This document shows, piece by piece, positions 5,111-5,760 of a DNA stretch of 5,760 nucleotides; within the stretch, counting starts at the first letter, position 1; each line of letters starts with the position of its first letter. Source of the DNA: CAZPUI01 sp964415525. GTDB taxonomy: Bacteria > Acidobacteriota > Holophagae > Holophagales > Holophagaceae. The position numbers were made by a program, and so were the translations under genes. The notes below the pieces were generated by a model, which did no database searches, was not told the origin of the DNA, and was given only the letters and a program-made list of their open reading frames with translations. The stretch lies in assembly GCA_964415525.1 (NCBI GenBank), contig CAYQAS010000183.1:1-5760 (forward strand), given 5' to 3'.

Positions 5111-5760
5111 CTAGTTTGACGGCGATCCGGCCGGTCGCGTGACACCGCAAGGGGCGCAGCGCAGGAACCACTGGCCCCGTTTCGTGCTGGGAATGAGGCG
5201 CATGGTCTGTCCGCACTGGGCGCAGGGTTCCGCGGCGGGAACGGGATTGGCGTCGTCCAGCCAGAGTCCGCATCCGACGCAGACCTGCTTGCCCTCTCGG
5301 GTCCGGCGCAAGGGCGCGGCACAGACGGGGCAGGTCTCCAGGGCCTTGCCTTCGGCGTCAGTTCCGTAGCTCACGCGGCAGCCGGGCTCCTTCAGGGCGT
5401 CGCACGCGACGTAATGCCGCTCTTCCCAGGTCCGCAGGTGCAGATCCGAGCTGCAGCGAGGGCAGGGCCCGACCACCGCGCCATCCACCCGGCGCGCGCG
5501 CTGCGGCGCCTGGGCGACCTGCTGGCCCACCATGTCCGCAACAAAGGTGCGGATGTCGCTCATGAAGGCATCCCGGGCCTCCTGGCCACGGCGGATCCGC
5601 TCCATCCGAGCCTCCCAGGAGCCGGTGAGCTGGGGGCTGGTGAGGGATTCCACTTTCAGGGATCGGATCAGTTCGATGCCCTTGTCGGTGGGCAGGAGGA
5701 TGTTGCGCTTGCGGGTGATGTAGTCCCGCTTGAGCAGGGTCTCGATCATGCTGGCGCGGG
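5111..5760 (-). CDS. topB: DNA topoisomerase III-like, C-terminal part (partial, 5' end outside window)
   Basis: The reading frame runs through the right edge, so the start and the catalytic tyrosine region are not seen. Numbering is from the Met at 5749. The first residues read RASMIETLLKRDYITRK, the conserved segment of type IA topoisomerases where core helices return to the active site; TopB proteins have (P)ATRAxIIExLLxxGYI here. The later PTDKG and LTSPQLTGSWEARMERI (36-52) are typical of topoisomerase III rather than TopA. Residues 96-201 hold three C4 zinc ribbons: C96/C99/C116/C124, C140/C143/C157/C160 and C176/C179/C198/C201. The enzyme passes single strands through a transient break and resolves linked DNA at replication and recombination ends. 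E. coli TopB is about 650 residues; the zinc part here makes a longer C-terminus, as in many other bacteria. It ends with TAG, 69 bp before the PilT-like gene. TopA is the less likely alternative. Confidence 0.88.
   Translation of the reverse strand, partial: RASMIETLLKRDYITRKRNILLPTDKGIELIRSLKVESLTSPQLTGSWEARMERIRRGQEARDAFMSDIRTFVADMVGQQVAQAPQRARRVDGAVVGPCPRCSSDLHLRTWEERHYVACDALKEPGCRVSYGTDAEGKALETCPVCAAPLRRTREGKQVCVGCGLWLDDANPVPAAEPCAQCGQTMRLIPSTKRGQWFLRCAPCGVTRPAGSPSN

Overview
The window is GC-rich and gene-dense. Every gene I can support lies on the minus strand, so it reads from right to left: the 3' part of a type IA topoisomerase (topoisomerase III, topB-like), then a divergent PilT-family ATPase, then a very large secreted protein of unknown function, then the first codons of another exported protein cut by the left edge. 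The high GC, the Shine-Dalgarno (SD) style of the starts and the Geobacter/Acidobacteriota-like C-terminus of the PilT paralogue suggest an Acidobacteriota (Holophaga/Geothrix-like) or deltaproteobacterial-type Gram-negative. That placement is inference and has not been tested by a search.

Region by region (minus-strand order): 5760-5111 holds the end of the topoisomerase, with its last catalytic-core helices and three C4 zinc ribbons. 5110-5042 is a short spacer with no convincing promoter. 5041-3560 is a 493-residue PilT-like ATPase with a duplicated N-terminal domain, an intact Walker A, an altered Asp box and a His box that has lost both histidines. 3559-3287 is a 273-bp non-coding gap with several inverted repeats. 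One of these covers the ribosome binding site of the next gene and competes with an alternative hairpin. 3286-56 encodes a 1076-residue protein with a signal peptide, rich in predicted beta-strand, with no recognised catalytic motif. Its stop codon overlaps the SD of the next gene (44-1), so those two are probably translated together.

Functionally, the topoisomerase is housekeeping and probably unrelated to the rest. The PilT paralogue would act on the cytoplasmic side of a type IV pilus or related machine, perhaps as a regulatory rather than a motor subunit. The large protein and its downstream neighbour look like an exported two-gene (or longer) unit. The window does not show a functional link between the ATPase and the exported proteins. 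The most interesting points are the degenerate, domain-duplicated PilT, the possible two-state leader before the large gene, and the orphan large exported protein itself.
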